Positions 31,922 to 41,694 of a stretch of 64,000 bases of DNA are shown in pieces. Numbering within the stretch: the first letter of the stretch is position 1; each line of letters opens with the position of its first letter. The stretch is from Symbiodinium sp. CCMP2592 (taxonomy: Eukaryota; Sar; Dinophyceae; Suessiales; Symbiodiniaceae): the NCBI GenBank assembly GCA_905221615.1, contig CAJNDT010000497.1, positions 62,001-126,000 on the forward strand, written 5' to 3'. The notes under the pieces are model-generated. The model saw only the letters and a list, made by a program, of their open reading frames with translations, was not told where the DNA came from and did not search any database. Made by a program: the position numbers and the translations under genes.

Positions 31922-33918
31922 ATGGCACTGCAAAGCGCCCACAGTTCTGAGGAGCAATTGGTGACAGCCATTGCGAATGACGATGTGGAGGAGATGTTGA
32001 CAGTCAGCTGTGACCAGAGTGTGACGAAGAGCATCGGATCCATGCTGCATGTTGCTGCAATGTACAGCTCCGTTGCTTGCGTAAAGCATCTGGTGACAGA
32101 CATGGCTGATGTGAACTTGCGCAACAAGGATGGGTACAGTCCCATTCACTTTGCATCAGCCGACGGCGACGCAGAGGTAATTCGTTCGCTGCTTGCGGCA
32201 AGGGCAGACTTGAACCTGACTACCCCCGACGCCCGGGCAAGACTGATGAGAGGAGCCTTGGCCCTCGATGCTTCTGGCGGTAGGAATCCCCTCCACCTGG
32301 CGGCTGAAAAGGGCCGGCTGGCTGCAGCCGAGGTTCTCTTTGCGGCATGTCCGGCACTGGCAGATGCCAAAGACTTTGATGGCGCACTTCCTCGAGACGT
32401 CGCTTTGCGTGAGGGCGCTTTCGCCGCGAAGCTGGCGCCCAACCGCAAGGCTATCGCGGAACTGCTAAACCCTGCGGAGGAGATTCCAGAGCTTGCTTGC
32501 TTGCGCGAGCAAGCAGACGTGGATGCTAAGAAGCGGAGGCATCGGTTGGACAAACAGGAGGCTATAGCCAAAGCGGCGAAAGCTCGGCTGACAAGTAGGC
32601 CCCCTTCTGATTATGGCTATCAGGCCAAGTGGCCAGACATTTACAAGATGCAGGTTCGCGATGTCATTCCATGTCTGAACCACGAGCTCCTGGCAGCTTT
32701 GTCTCTCAAATCGGAGCAGCGACACAGCATCCTGAGAAACCTGTGCGAAGAAATAGCTGAAGGCGTCTTCGCTTTCCAGATGGTGCCAGAAGCAGACGTG
32801 ATGAGCTTAAGCACCAAGCTCCTGGAAGAGATTGATGGCGTGGAGGAGTGGGCAAAGCAAAGTGACTGGGAGCTGCGGCGTCCGAATTCGATGAATCGCT
32901 CCGCGGCCGCAGCCGCGAGCGCGCCGCAGTTGCATGACATGTCGACTTGTGGAGCAGTGGAGCATTCGAGGCTATGGGGTGGTCCTTGAGGATCTCGGTC
33001 TGGGCGCCTTTGCTGCCGCTTTGGCGACTGGCCTGGCATCCCCGCTTGCTGCCGCACTTTATCCCGAACGGCGCTTCGGCAGCTTCTGCTGCAGAAAGCG
33101 AGGTTGCAGATCTTGGCGCTGTTGCAGAGAGGCCTTTGCGGAATCATGTCTGTGCTGCACAGAGCCAAGGGGTCTTCAATGACATCCATGCGTTCACTGT
33201 GCGCTACCGTGGTGGGGAGGACAATCCCATAAGATCCCGTAGAGTGACTTTCAGCTACGGATTTACAGCAGCAGATCAAGTTCGGATCTTGGTGTTTCCG
33301 CAGGTGCTAGACATGCTAGACCGGAAGCGTAGCAGCCGACTGATGCGCGGCTCCGGCAGAACCAAATTAACCTCGGGTATGTGGATGTGGGACCCCCTCT
33401 TTGCAGGATCGCTTCCTTGAGACGCACGTGGACTCGAGTGAAGTGACCTTGAACATCTGTCTCGGCGGCGATTTTCGAGGAGGCAAGAGGTGTCGGTTGC
33501 AGCTTCAACAATACGCGACGTTGGCCCGGGTTGTTGGGAAGCTCCCTTGCAAGGAGGAGTGTACTTCCACGGCCTGGACACTCAGGAGGGGCCGTCAGAT
33601 CCAATGACTTCGCCACACCCTTCCGACTGCACGAGATGCGCTGTCACGCACGAGCATCGCGTGGGCACTGCCATTATCCACCTCGGAGCTCTGGCATATT
33701 GCGTATGCATGCCTCAGCTCTGCAGCTTCATGTTACGTCATTAGACTAAGTGGATGCTCGTGCAGCACGTGGCAGCATGCGCTCTTGTCGAGTCAAATGC
33801 CCGAGGAAACCACATACATGGTGCTCACAGCATCGAGGACGGCAGCAGGACGAACTTGATTCTTTGGTGCCGGTCGTCGCCAGCGAAGAATGGAAGCGAG
33901 CCGCCTGAGCTTGACTGA
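31922..33918 (+). CDS. Ankyrin-repeat / OGFOD2-like 2-oxoglutarate dioxygenase
   Basis: Six exons join in frame: 31922-32897, 32971-33072, 33170-33219, 33407-33482, 33557-33685 and 33806-33918. Residues about 39-150 hold three ankyrin repeats (LHVAAMYSSVACVKHLV, SPIHFASADGDAEVIRSLL, NPLHLAAEKGRLAAAEVLF). From about residue 275 the protein follows the OGFOD2 family: RPNSMNR-YGVVLEDLGL, HAFTVRY, the iron motif HxD in THVDSSEVTLNICLGG, GGVYFHGL, HRVGTAIIHLG and HIHGAHSIEDGSRTNLIL. The distal iron-binding His (in IHGAH) and the 2-oxoglutarate Arg (GSR) are both present, so the enzyme should be active. It is expected to be an Fe(II)/2-oxoglutarate hydroxylase; the substrate is unknown. Inferred introns start GC, GC, GA, GC and GA, all ending AG; none starts GT. 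A short coding-like exon just upstream (31741) probably belongs to the coiled-coil series. Confidence 0.9.
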
Positions 33919-34136
33919 CCACCCAGTTCAATGTGCAAGAACCACGTCTTGTTTGCCGTCTTCGGATTCTGCGGATCCTTGTACAGTTGCGGAGCCTGCA
34001 GCAAAATGATGACCACTTCAGCGACCCTTTGCGTTTTATCTACTCAGTACCCCAGTGCGCGTGAGTTGAGCGATGTTCACGGTTCTAGCCACGGCACCAT
34101 TTCGTCACGTGTTGATGTCCTTGGCCCTGGCCGCAG

Positions 34137-34923
34137 GTGCAGCGATTGCGGGTGAGCATCAGTGCCCTCAAGAACGAGCACCAAGCAAGCGAGCCCGGCA
34201 TTCTTCACTCGGGTTTGGTTTGGCCACGTTTGGCCAGAATTTACCAGCCCATCGAAACTCAGCTCCAAGGATAGTGCCAGCATGCTGCGGCCTGTCCTGG
34301 CATTCGGAAGCTTGATGTATGCGATGCTTGAGTGAGCATGTCGGGCCAGCGTTGCATCACATGGCAGGCAGCCGTGTCGCAATGCAGGAGCTGAGAGAGA
34401 GCCAGGACACTCGATTTCGGATCGATTCCGGGACCCTTAGGGCTTCAGCTGTTGCAGGTTTCTCAGAGGTTGGAGACGGGAACTTGCTTTGGTTTGGTTG
34501 CGGCCAGATTCTGTTTCGTTTACTTTTCAAACGGGATAAAGCCCGCATTCCTTGGCATGCACAGGACCGGGCTGCAGAGCTGGAGAAGCGGCTGGCGCAG
34601 GCAGCAACGGCGAAGACGGACCTGGCCCCTCGGCTGACAGGGTGTTCTGCGCAGCCGCCACCTGCCACCTCCTGCTTTCCTCGTCAATTTTTCATGTGTA
34701 AGTCTCTGTTGACTGCAAGGCTGCCCCGGAACGGTTTCAAATCTGCTTGTGAGCAGGAACTCTGATGGCATCACATGTACATCTCGAAGCTACCAACACA
34801 ATGTCGTGCTGTCATATCGTGCAAGACAGGTGTTGGTGTCCAAGCAGGACTCGCGCAACACGTGCAGTGCAGGAGCGCATGGTGCAAGAAGCCTTGGCGC
34901 GAGCCGTCGACGCCGAAACACAG
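34137..34923 (+). CDS. Coiled-coil exon group 3
   Basis: Exons are 34137-34184 (VQRLRVSISALKNEHQ, after CCGCAG, GC donor), a tiny one from 34388 (ELRESQDTR), 34565-34624 (DRAAELEKRLAQAATAKTDL, exactly 20 codons, GC donor) and 34868-34923 (QERMVQEALARAVDAETQ, GC donor). All follow AG and encode amphipathic helices. A further helical frame (35071-35190, including APSDVQIREAFAAELPGWRQ) precedes the PPR exon and might belong to either gene. The product would be a rod-like protein. Confidence 0.55.
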
Positions 34924-35291
34924 GCGGATCCGTTTGACGAAGCCAGTAGATGGCTCGGTACGTGGCTTCGGTTTGGTTTGGTTTTCTGAAGCAAGAGAAG
35001 GTCACATGCGGCCATTTAGGGAGCCTGTGCACGAGGCATCTCGGTTCAGACGTTCGCTTGGAGGTCAGCAATGGAGGCGTTGCTCCAATTGACTGCGCCG
35101 TCTGATGTTCAGATCCGAGAGGCTTTTGCAGCAGAGCTGCCAGGGTGGCGCCAGAATTGGAGGGCTGCGATTCCAACTTTGACCCTCAGCTGCTGTCTGG
35201 CTTTGGTATGTTCAAACGTGTTTCAGGTGAAAGTCGGAGTCATCTTTCAGAATCTCATTCAGCCGTCCAAGCCGCTGTCATCTTCGTTTAA

Positions 35292-36635
35292 AAGATAAAA
35301 GCCGTCCAGACTTCGGGCATCTGTGTCCTGCCAAGGAAGCGATTGTCACGAACCAAGCACGCGAAACTGGCGACGCAGGTGCTCGAACTAATGTCCACTG
35401 CCGGCGTGACGACGACGGCAGTTCACATCAGTATGGTTATAAAGGCCTGCGAAAATGCTCGGCTTTGGCACTCAGCACTGCACTTGTTAAGCAAGTCAAT
35501 CCTGGATTCTGTGCAAGCAGACACGGCGGTCTTCAACTCTTGTATCAATGCGTGCAAGGCAGCTAAACAGTGGCAGGTGACCCTGCAACTGCTACTGCAA
35601 GTCTGCATGGAATCGTTAAAGTGTAACGAGCGGAGCTACAGCGCAGCGATGAGCGCCTGTGAGAAGGCAGGTCAGTGGCAGCCGGCACTTTCAATTCTGC
35701 AGCTTATGAGGCAAAGGCAGGATGAATGTGATGTTTTTTCTTGTACCGCTGCGATCAGTGCGTGCGGAAGAAGTGCTTGCTGGGAGATGGCTCTTGGGCT
35801 GCTGCACAGCGGTGTTGGGAGCCGACTGCTTGCTGAGGCGTCTCTCAATGCTGCCGTCACCGCATGCGGTGTTGCGGGAGCATGGCAACATTCCCTACAA
35901 GTATTGGCCTTGGCATGCCAGCTTCGACTGCGGAGCCCTATTACCTTCAACGCTGCCAGTTTCGCGTGTCATGAGGCAAGCTGTTGGCAGCTGTCTCTCG
36001 TCCTGCTGAGAGACATGCCTCTCGCACATGCGACCACGCCAGATCGTGCCAGCTTCAACACTGCCATCACAGCCTGTGGACGAGGGGCTCAGTGGGAGCA
36101 AGCTCTGCAGTTTCTTAGCAAGCTCTCTCAAGAACGGAGCTTGGATCGAGTTAGCCTGGCTGCCGCAACAGCAGCTTGCGACATGGGGAGGCAATGGGAG
36201 GCCGCGGTAGCGCTTCTCGAAGAATCCATTCGCAAAAAGATGCTGAGCGGAGCATGTTTCACCTCAGCCATGAGCGCCTGCGCGCGCAGCAGGGGCTGGG
36301 AGACGGCTTTGCGTATATTCAGCTGGATGCCCGGGCACACGGTGAGGCAGGAGGCTAGAAGTTTTGGAGCGGTGCTCAATGCATGCCTTGACGGAGATTC
36401 CTGGCCGTGGGCTCTTGAGCTCCTTGAGATGATGATCAGCCAAAAGCTGGTCCCGCAAGGATGTCACGTTGGATCTGTCACCGCGACCTTGGAGCAGACG
36501 AAGGGACGAGAGGTCGCACGACAGTTTCTGGACGGTTACCGTGCCGCTTGGGCATTGGAGGACTTGCCAGGTGGGGACTTTCCAAGACTGGGGGTCTTGC
36601 CCGAGCTATCAGATCTCGATGAGTTTGTAGGGTGA
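35292..36635 (+). CDS. Pentatricopeptide repeat (PPR) protein, single long exon
   Basis: The frame is open from 35292 to the stop at 36635; the first ATG is at 35391. About ten PPR units run the whole length with the usual 35-residue spacing and the dinoflagellate-style core 'A(I/M)SAC.....W..AL.LL'. Examples are SYSAAMSACEKAGQWQPAL, AAISACGRSACWEMALGLL and SFNTAITACGRGAQWEQAL. PPR proteins bind RNA one base per repeat, mostly in plastids and mitochondria. The N-terminus here lacks an obvious transit peptide, so an upstream exon is likely; acceptor-like AGs lie at 35310 and 35335-35339. No DYW, SMR or other effector domain occurs in the exon. An RluA-type enzyme starts 1.1 kb downstream on the same strand and may be part of the same gene. 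Confidence 0.9.
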   Translation, partial: KIKAVQTSGICVLPRKRLSRTKHAKLATQVLELMSTAGVTTTAVHISMVIKACENARLWHSALHLLSKSILDSVQADTAVFNSCINACKAAKQWQVTLQLLLQVCMESLKCNERSYSAAMSACEKAGQWQPALSILQLMRQRQDECDVFSCTAAISACGRSACWEMALGLLHSGVGSRLLAEASLNAAVTACGVAGAWQHSLQVLALACQLRLRSPITFNAASFACHEASCWQLSLVLLRDMPLAHATTPDRASFNTAITACGRGAQWEQALQFLSKLSQERSLDRVSLAAATAACDMGRQWEAAVALLEESIRKKMLSGACFTSAMSACARSRGWETALRIFSWMPGHTVRQEARSFGAVLNACLDGDSWPWALELLEMMISQKLVPQGCHVGSVTATLEQTKGREVARQFLDGYRAAWALEDLPGGDFPRLGVLPELSDLDEFVG

Positions 36636-36770
36636 ATCATGCGAGTACATCATAATCCTTCTCGCTTTTGAGACACTTCCCAGGTAGAGATGAGGACGGA
36701 GACTTGAAGGCTGCAGTGGCTGCAGTGTCCCAGTGCTTTGGCCTTGCGTCGATATGATCGTTATGTCTCT

Positions 36771-37440
36771 GTGAGAATGCATGAACACACTACGTATCCA
36801 TGTATGTATGTGTAATCTGTGTAATGAATGTAACGTAAGGTCATGTATTGTAACAGTATAACGTAGCCTAACATAACGTACCGTAACGTATCTACGCATG
36901 TATGTAAATATGTATGCATGTGTACAGAAAGGAGAGATGTCGCAGTATGTATGCATGAACAGGTGCTGCAAGTGCGGTGTACATGCTTGGAGAGGTGTTT
37001 GTGGTAGAGCACGAAGGATCGTCTGTGTAAATGTTGCGTTTCAAAGCTGAAGAAGTTGACGATGAAGTCGTCGGCTTTCAAGCTGCATGTCGCTTAAAGT
37101 AGTGGAATGAGCCAATGAGCTGCAAGACTTGGTGTGTCGTTGTCTCCCTAAACCTCGTCTGACTTGTCGAGCACGCGTGCAAAATGTTTTCATGCATTGC
37201 ATGTACTGGCATGTATGTGTATGTGTGTATGGTGTGCATATGTGTGGATGTATGTGTATGTATGGGTGGATGGATAGACGGATGTGAGTATGCATCCATG
37301 TATGCACGCATGTATTATGTTTAGATGCGCTGTGTCATCGTGCATATGCACTCATGCATGCATACATGTGTGTATGCACGTATGGAAGATGTAGTTGTGC
37401 ATCTGTGCATGTATGTTTGCATGCATTGAACGAAGTCTCG
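36771..37440. repeat. TATG/TGCATG-rich simple sequence between PPR and RluA
   Basis: About 670 bp dominated by GTAT, ATGTATG and GTGTATG words, with many ATGCAT palindromes and a CGTAACGTA patch near 36830-36890. There are frequent ATG codons by composition but no coding sequence. It would be intron if the PPR and RluA exons form one gene. Confidence 0.8.
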
Positions 37441-37708
37441 TCAAGAGATGGCTGTGTCGTTCTGTCTCGTGCAAAGTACATCACCGCACCTGTAACCCAG
37501 CCTCTTTTATCCTTGGGCTGTCTGATGTGTCTTTTGCATGTAGGCAGGCATGTAGAAGCATATGTGCACATGTTTACGTGTGCATGTGTTGTGTTTGTTT
37601 ACTTGTTTCATACACGGGTGCAGTTCTTGGTTTCAGACCGAGTGCTCACTGCATGTGTTCGGTCGAGTTGTAGCGATACTGATTCGGGCGGAAGACATGA
37701 TGCGAATT

Positions 37709-38756
37709 GAGGTTTGCGTTTAGGGAAAGCAAGTTGGACTGCCGCAAGGTTTCCTCAACTTGAAACCGTCGCCACGGGATGCCGAATTATTGCTGTCAGC
37801 AAGCCTGCAGGCAAGGTTTCTGCAAAGTCATTCATACTTCGCTCTGGCGGCTTCGGGTGTGGTACTTCAAAGATTTGAGCCTGTGCTGTAAATGGTTCCC
37901 ACACGCCCTTTCAGAACTGAGCCCTCTCTCCGCACTGTCTGCAGGAATCCAAACTGAAGTGCTTGTTGACGATCTTAGCCGAGTGCTTGGCCGTCCTCTC
38001 TCCATGGTCTCGCGTCTCGATTTGCCAACCTCGGGAGTGTTGCCTATTGTGTTGGGTAGTGGAGACTCCTACTCTGCCGCTTGGTACCGGAGCTGCTTCG
38101 CGGGGCGGCTGGTTTCCAAGGAGTACATCTGCCTTTGCGAAGGCATGCCCCTCGGAGCTTTGGGGGCGACGGGAACGATCACCAAGCGTCTGAGCACACG
38201 CCAGCTTCCAGATGGAGGAAAAGTTGCTGAAGTCTCAGAAGAAGGGAAAGGGAAGGAGGCCAGGACGGAGTACGAGATCATTCGTAGGTACCTTAAGCCA
38301 CCCGCAGCTGGAGCGGGAGCAGGCCGAGAGCTCATCCTGCTCCGAGTTCAACCCCGCACTGGGAGAACACATCAGATAAGGATACACCTGGCATATCTCG
38401 GAAGGCCTCTGGTGGGTGACTTGACATATGGCCACGGCCGCAAAAAGACGATGCTGGAGTGTCCACGCCTGTTTTTGCACTGTTGCAAGGTCTCCCTGGT
38501 GGATGCAGCAAAGCAGAATTTCACTGCAGTGGCCTCTTTGCCTGGAGAGTTGCAAGAAGTTCTTTCAGCACTCCGGTCGGTTGACGCATGCACACGTTTT
38601 GTCACAAAAAATGCAGCCCGTCTGCGATGTGCAGTGTTCCGCAATGTGGTGTACTCAAACATGCTGCAGCTGATGTTGGAGGTTCTAATGTTCACCTTGA
38701 GCACATTAATGAAAGATCAGCTGCTTAGCGGCCTAGCGGCTGATGAGTTCTGCTAG
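37709..38756 (+). CDS. RluA-family RNA pseudouridine synthase
   Basis: Two exons join in frame: about 37709-37810 (RFPQLETVATGCRIIAVSKP) and 37945-38756, with a GC-AG intron. The enzyme isomerises uridine to pseudouridine in RNA. It has the RluA signatures in order: RIIAVSKPAG, then RLDLPTSG with the catalytic Asp, KEYICLCEG, RTGRTHQIRIHLAYLGRPLV and a final RLFLHC strand. Spacing is normal for the family and no key residue is missing. About 90 residues after RLFLHC form an unusual C-terminal extension; a splice donor inside it cannot be excluded. There is no S4 RNA-binding domain. The exon start at 37709 follows an AG and an upstream stop, so an upstream exon must supply the start codon; the PPR exon is the natural candidate. 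Confidence 0.85.
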
Positions 38757-38828
38757 CGTCTTGCGTCTTTCAATCGCTCTGGGTACTTCTTGGTGAGAAG
38801 ATGTGCAGTCTCAGTACGTGCCATGCAG

Positions 38829-39811
38829 GCAGAAGTTGCTCGCAGGGAGATCTGCAAGTTGGAAGCGGTGAATCTTGCCGAGGCCCGGAGCATGTTTAGG
38901 CCATCACTGGCTGCCGAGGAAATCGCTGGACGTGCCTTGCAAGTCTTCTGAAGTCATGCTGACCCTAGGTAAATCTTGTTGAGGCGTCAGCGAGTCAGCA
39001 GCGATACGAGGGCCAGCTGCACAAGTTGCAGCAGCGCAGCTGGGCGGACCAGGGAAGGATCGAGACTTTATGCACGGGAAATCTTTCAGCATAGCATGTC
39101 GCAGATGTTTTTGTTTATGGCTCAGGGATGCTCAGCGTTTTCGCCTTGGCTCTTCACAGTTGCAGCCGCCCGCCGAGGTGTCAGCGAGCTCCAAGCTGAG
39201 TTGGACGATTCCTCAGACAAGAGGATTTGCAGCTCAGAGCTCATGCTCAGCACCTCTCAGTGGATGAGTTTCTGTGGGCCAGGCGCAGCCGGCTTCAGCT
39301 CATCAGGCCAATGGATGCGCCCCTGAACCAGAGGCAGGGAACCAGCAGGGGACAGGGGTCAACGACTTGGGCTCTGCTGCCGCTCTACTCGAAGTCCAGA
39401 ATGAAAGCTAAAAGTGATTGTTGATTGAGACTGTCGGCTTGTGCGACAGGAGGTGGCAGAAGAGCAGCCCACGGAGAACGCTGCGCATTCCTGAGAACTC
39501 GACTGCGAATCGGCAGACTCGCAGGCACGGGTTGCCGCCATGTGAAAGCTGCAGGCACCCTCTGGGCAAGGTATTGCGGCGGGTGCTTTCGACAACATTC
39601 AGGACGTTTCTGAACCTGGAAGTGAAAAATCTTTTGCATGCCGGAGTTTGCTGCTGGAAAGAGCCGACGTTGGGTTCTTGCAGACTTGGCAAAATACCAC
39701 AAGCCGTCTCCTGGTTCCCATGCGCTGGCCCAGCGAGGATGTGTCAGAACTACAAGCTCACATTCATGTTCTCGAGCAGCAGTGCTCTACGCTGCAGCTC
39801 CTCGCCTCAGG
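38829..39811 (+). CDS. Coiled-coil exon group 4
   Basis: 38829-38942 is a clean 38-codon exon between CAG and GTCTTC (AEVARREICKLEAVNLAEAR...). About 38994-39060 reads QQRYEGQLHKLQQRSWADQG. Within 39166-39320 two overlapping frames (ARRGVSELQAELDD; LRAHAQHLSVDEFLWARRS) compete. 39738-39811 reads DVSELQAHIHVLEQQCSTLQ with a GT donor. The peptides are heptad helices as in the other groups. An exon-like stretch at 39450-39560 contains in-frame stops (EVAEEQPTENAAHS) and may be dead. Confidence 0.55.
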
Positions 39812-40009
39812 GTCACATATTGGTTTTCGGGGATTCTTGATGGGAGCACCGTGGCATAAGTCCGACTAGCCACACTGCCGTGGGATGCCAGGACGTTGAT
39901 GACACCAACGGAAAAGGATGACAGGGTCGCTAGACGGTCACGTACTGTCATCGTTAGACGCCATACGGAGGGGCAGCATGTCTGTGATTCAGGCAATTAG
40001 TGAGAATTT

Positions 40010-40072
40010 GTGGGTGATGATGCATGCACCAATGATGACGGCAATGATGGTGATGAGATGACGATGAGATGG
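40010..40072. repeat. GATG-rich simple sequence
   Basis: Imperfect ATGATG/GATGAG words with no coding support. Confidence 0.6.
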
Positions 40073-40478
40073 GGCTCGCAATGATGAGCATGACAATGAC
40101 ACAGCCATCCAGGCGCAAGCTGAATGCACGACCCATTGTTTACCAAGCTCCTCCAAAAGAGAGGCGGCGCTGGGAGTGCAGGGCTGATGGACTAGCCACT
40201 GCTCGTACGTAGGCTTTTCGCCTAAGTATTCAATGCCGGACAGATGCGAGCAGGGACGAGTGTTTGCATTTGGAGTTGCTGCTGCCGAGCCAGCACACCG
40301 AGTCCCCCGTGTGCGTGTGCATGGAGTTCGCCGCGGGAATCCAAATCAACACTCTCAAGAGATTTCTGGGCAGGCCGAGCCGCCAGCGCTCTTCTGGTGG
40401 GATCGTTGGCGTGCTCCGCGACATTGTGGCCGGGGGGCTGACGGGAGAGGGGCCTTCGCTTTTGGGAGATGTGGGGTT

Positions 40479-41343
40479 CTAGCCGGCAGGTGTTAGCAAA
40501 GATGGGCCGGTTATGGCACTTTGCCGCGACTGAGAGCCAACGAGACAAGCGGTTAGGTGGAGTTGCGGCGAAACGGGGTTTCGTAGCTGCTGGGCGCAAC
40601 GGCAGAAAGCACACTCACAGATTCGTGGCTTTGCACAAGCAGTGAAATGCCCCACGTTGCAGGAACAGCTCCTGCGCAGCTTCACAGAACGGTTGCTGAA
40701 GCGAGACGCTTTTCTATGGGCTGGAGTCTGAGCACGCCATCTGCCGAGGCAACCGTATGAGCTTTCAGGCGGACCAAGTGCTGCTGGTTGTTGAAGTTGA
40801 CTCAGGTGTTTTATGCTCACCTGCTGGTCCTGTATGCTCCGTGCCAGCAAAGTCAGTGCATCCTTGTCCTTGTCCAGAAAAGCTCGAGCGGCAGGTTGCA
40901 CATTTTTGCCGCTTGTTGAGGCTATTGCTGCGAGCTGCTATGCCCAAACCGGTGGAGTGTCTTCCAGCTGCTTGGCTTGTTCCAGGGCATGTACATTCAA
41001 TGGTCCGTTGGATCACACCCGCTTCTGCTGAGACTAACCTGAATCACTGTGAAAGAACAAACATGAAATGCGAATAACTGCAACAAACATCATTGACCGC
41101 ACCACGATTACGCAGAACCTGTAACTATAAAAGCACTGTCAATGTCCCGGGGGCGGGTGAGAACATGTCAACGCGGTCAATCGGTAAGCGTGGTGGGAGG
41201 ACAGGAACCAAATGCGCACTGCAGTTGACCTCTGCATGCACCGACATGATTGACAAAGGCACCTTGGATGTCAATTTGCGGGCCAAAGCTGCCAGGCCAG
41301 TCGAGGCCCCCTTGGGATCGAACAGGTTCAGTACTGACATCAC
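40479..41343 (-). CDS. Possible minus-strand coiled-coil gene
   Basis: Three minus-strand stretches read like exons. From 41343 down: LNLFDPKGASTGLAALARKL. Near 41000-40960: VHALEQAKQLEDTPP. Near 40900-40790: AFLDKDKDALTLLARSIQDQ, continuing with helical sequence. The plus strand over 41164-41390 also has an open, coding-like frame, so strand is not settled. If real, it interrupts the otherwise one-directional gene order. Confidence 0.3.
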
Positions 41344-41694
41344 ATCATGCTCGGACCGATCACTGTTTTGCCAGCTGAACTTGCCGTAGATGCCAAGGGC
41401 AGGGACACTGCTTGACCCTGCAGGCGAGCAGTGGATGATGCATCCTGCTCATCAATGGCATGACATGACCTAAAGCCTGGCTTCAGGTCTTCCGAATTCG
41501 GGCCAGTTTAGCTACGTAGCTGTTCAAAGAATCGTCGTAGTCCGTCTGCCACATGCTTCATGATGTCGAAGTTGGCGCATTGTGTGTGCCTGCTTGTACA
41601 AAGACTTGACCTTTGCTGAAAGACATGTGCCGCACCTGTGGAAAAAGGCCCCGTGCCCTTGACAGATTTTGCTGCGAACTGTCGCAGCTATTGA

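Noticed and set aside
32641..33279. Minus-strand frame of 212 codons opposite the dioxygenase gene
   Set aside because: The plus strand carries conserved catalytic motifs here, so this is a shadow.
39153..39240. Two overlapping helical frames read as two exons
   Set aside because: Both cannot be used, because the implied intron would be about 10-45 bp; only one is likely real and the choice is open.
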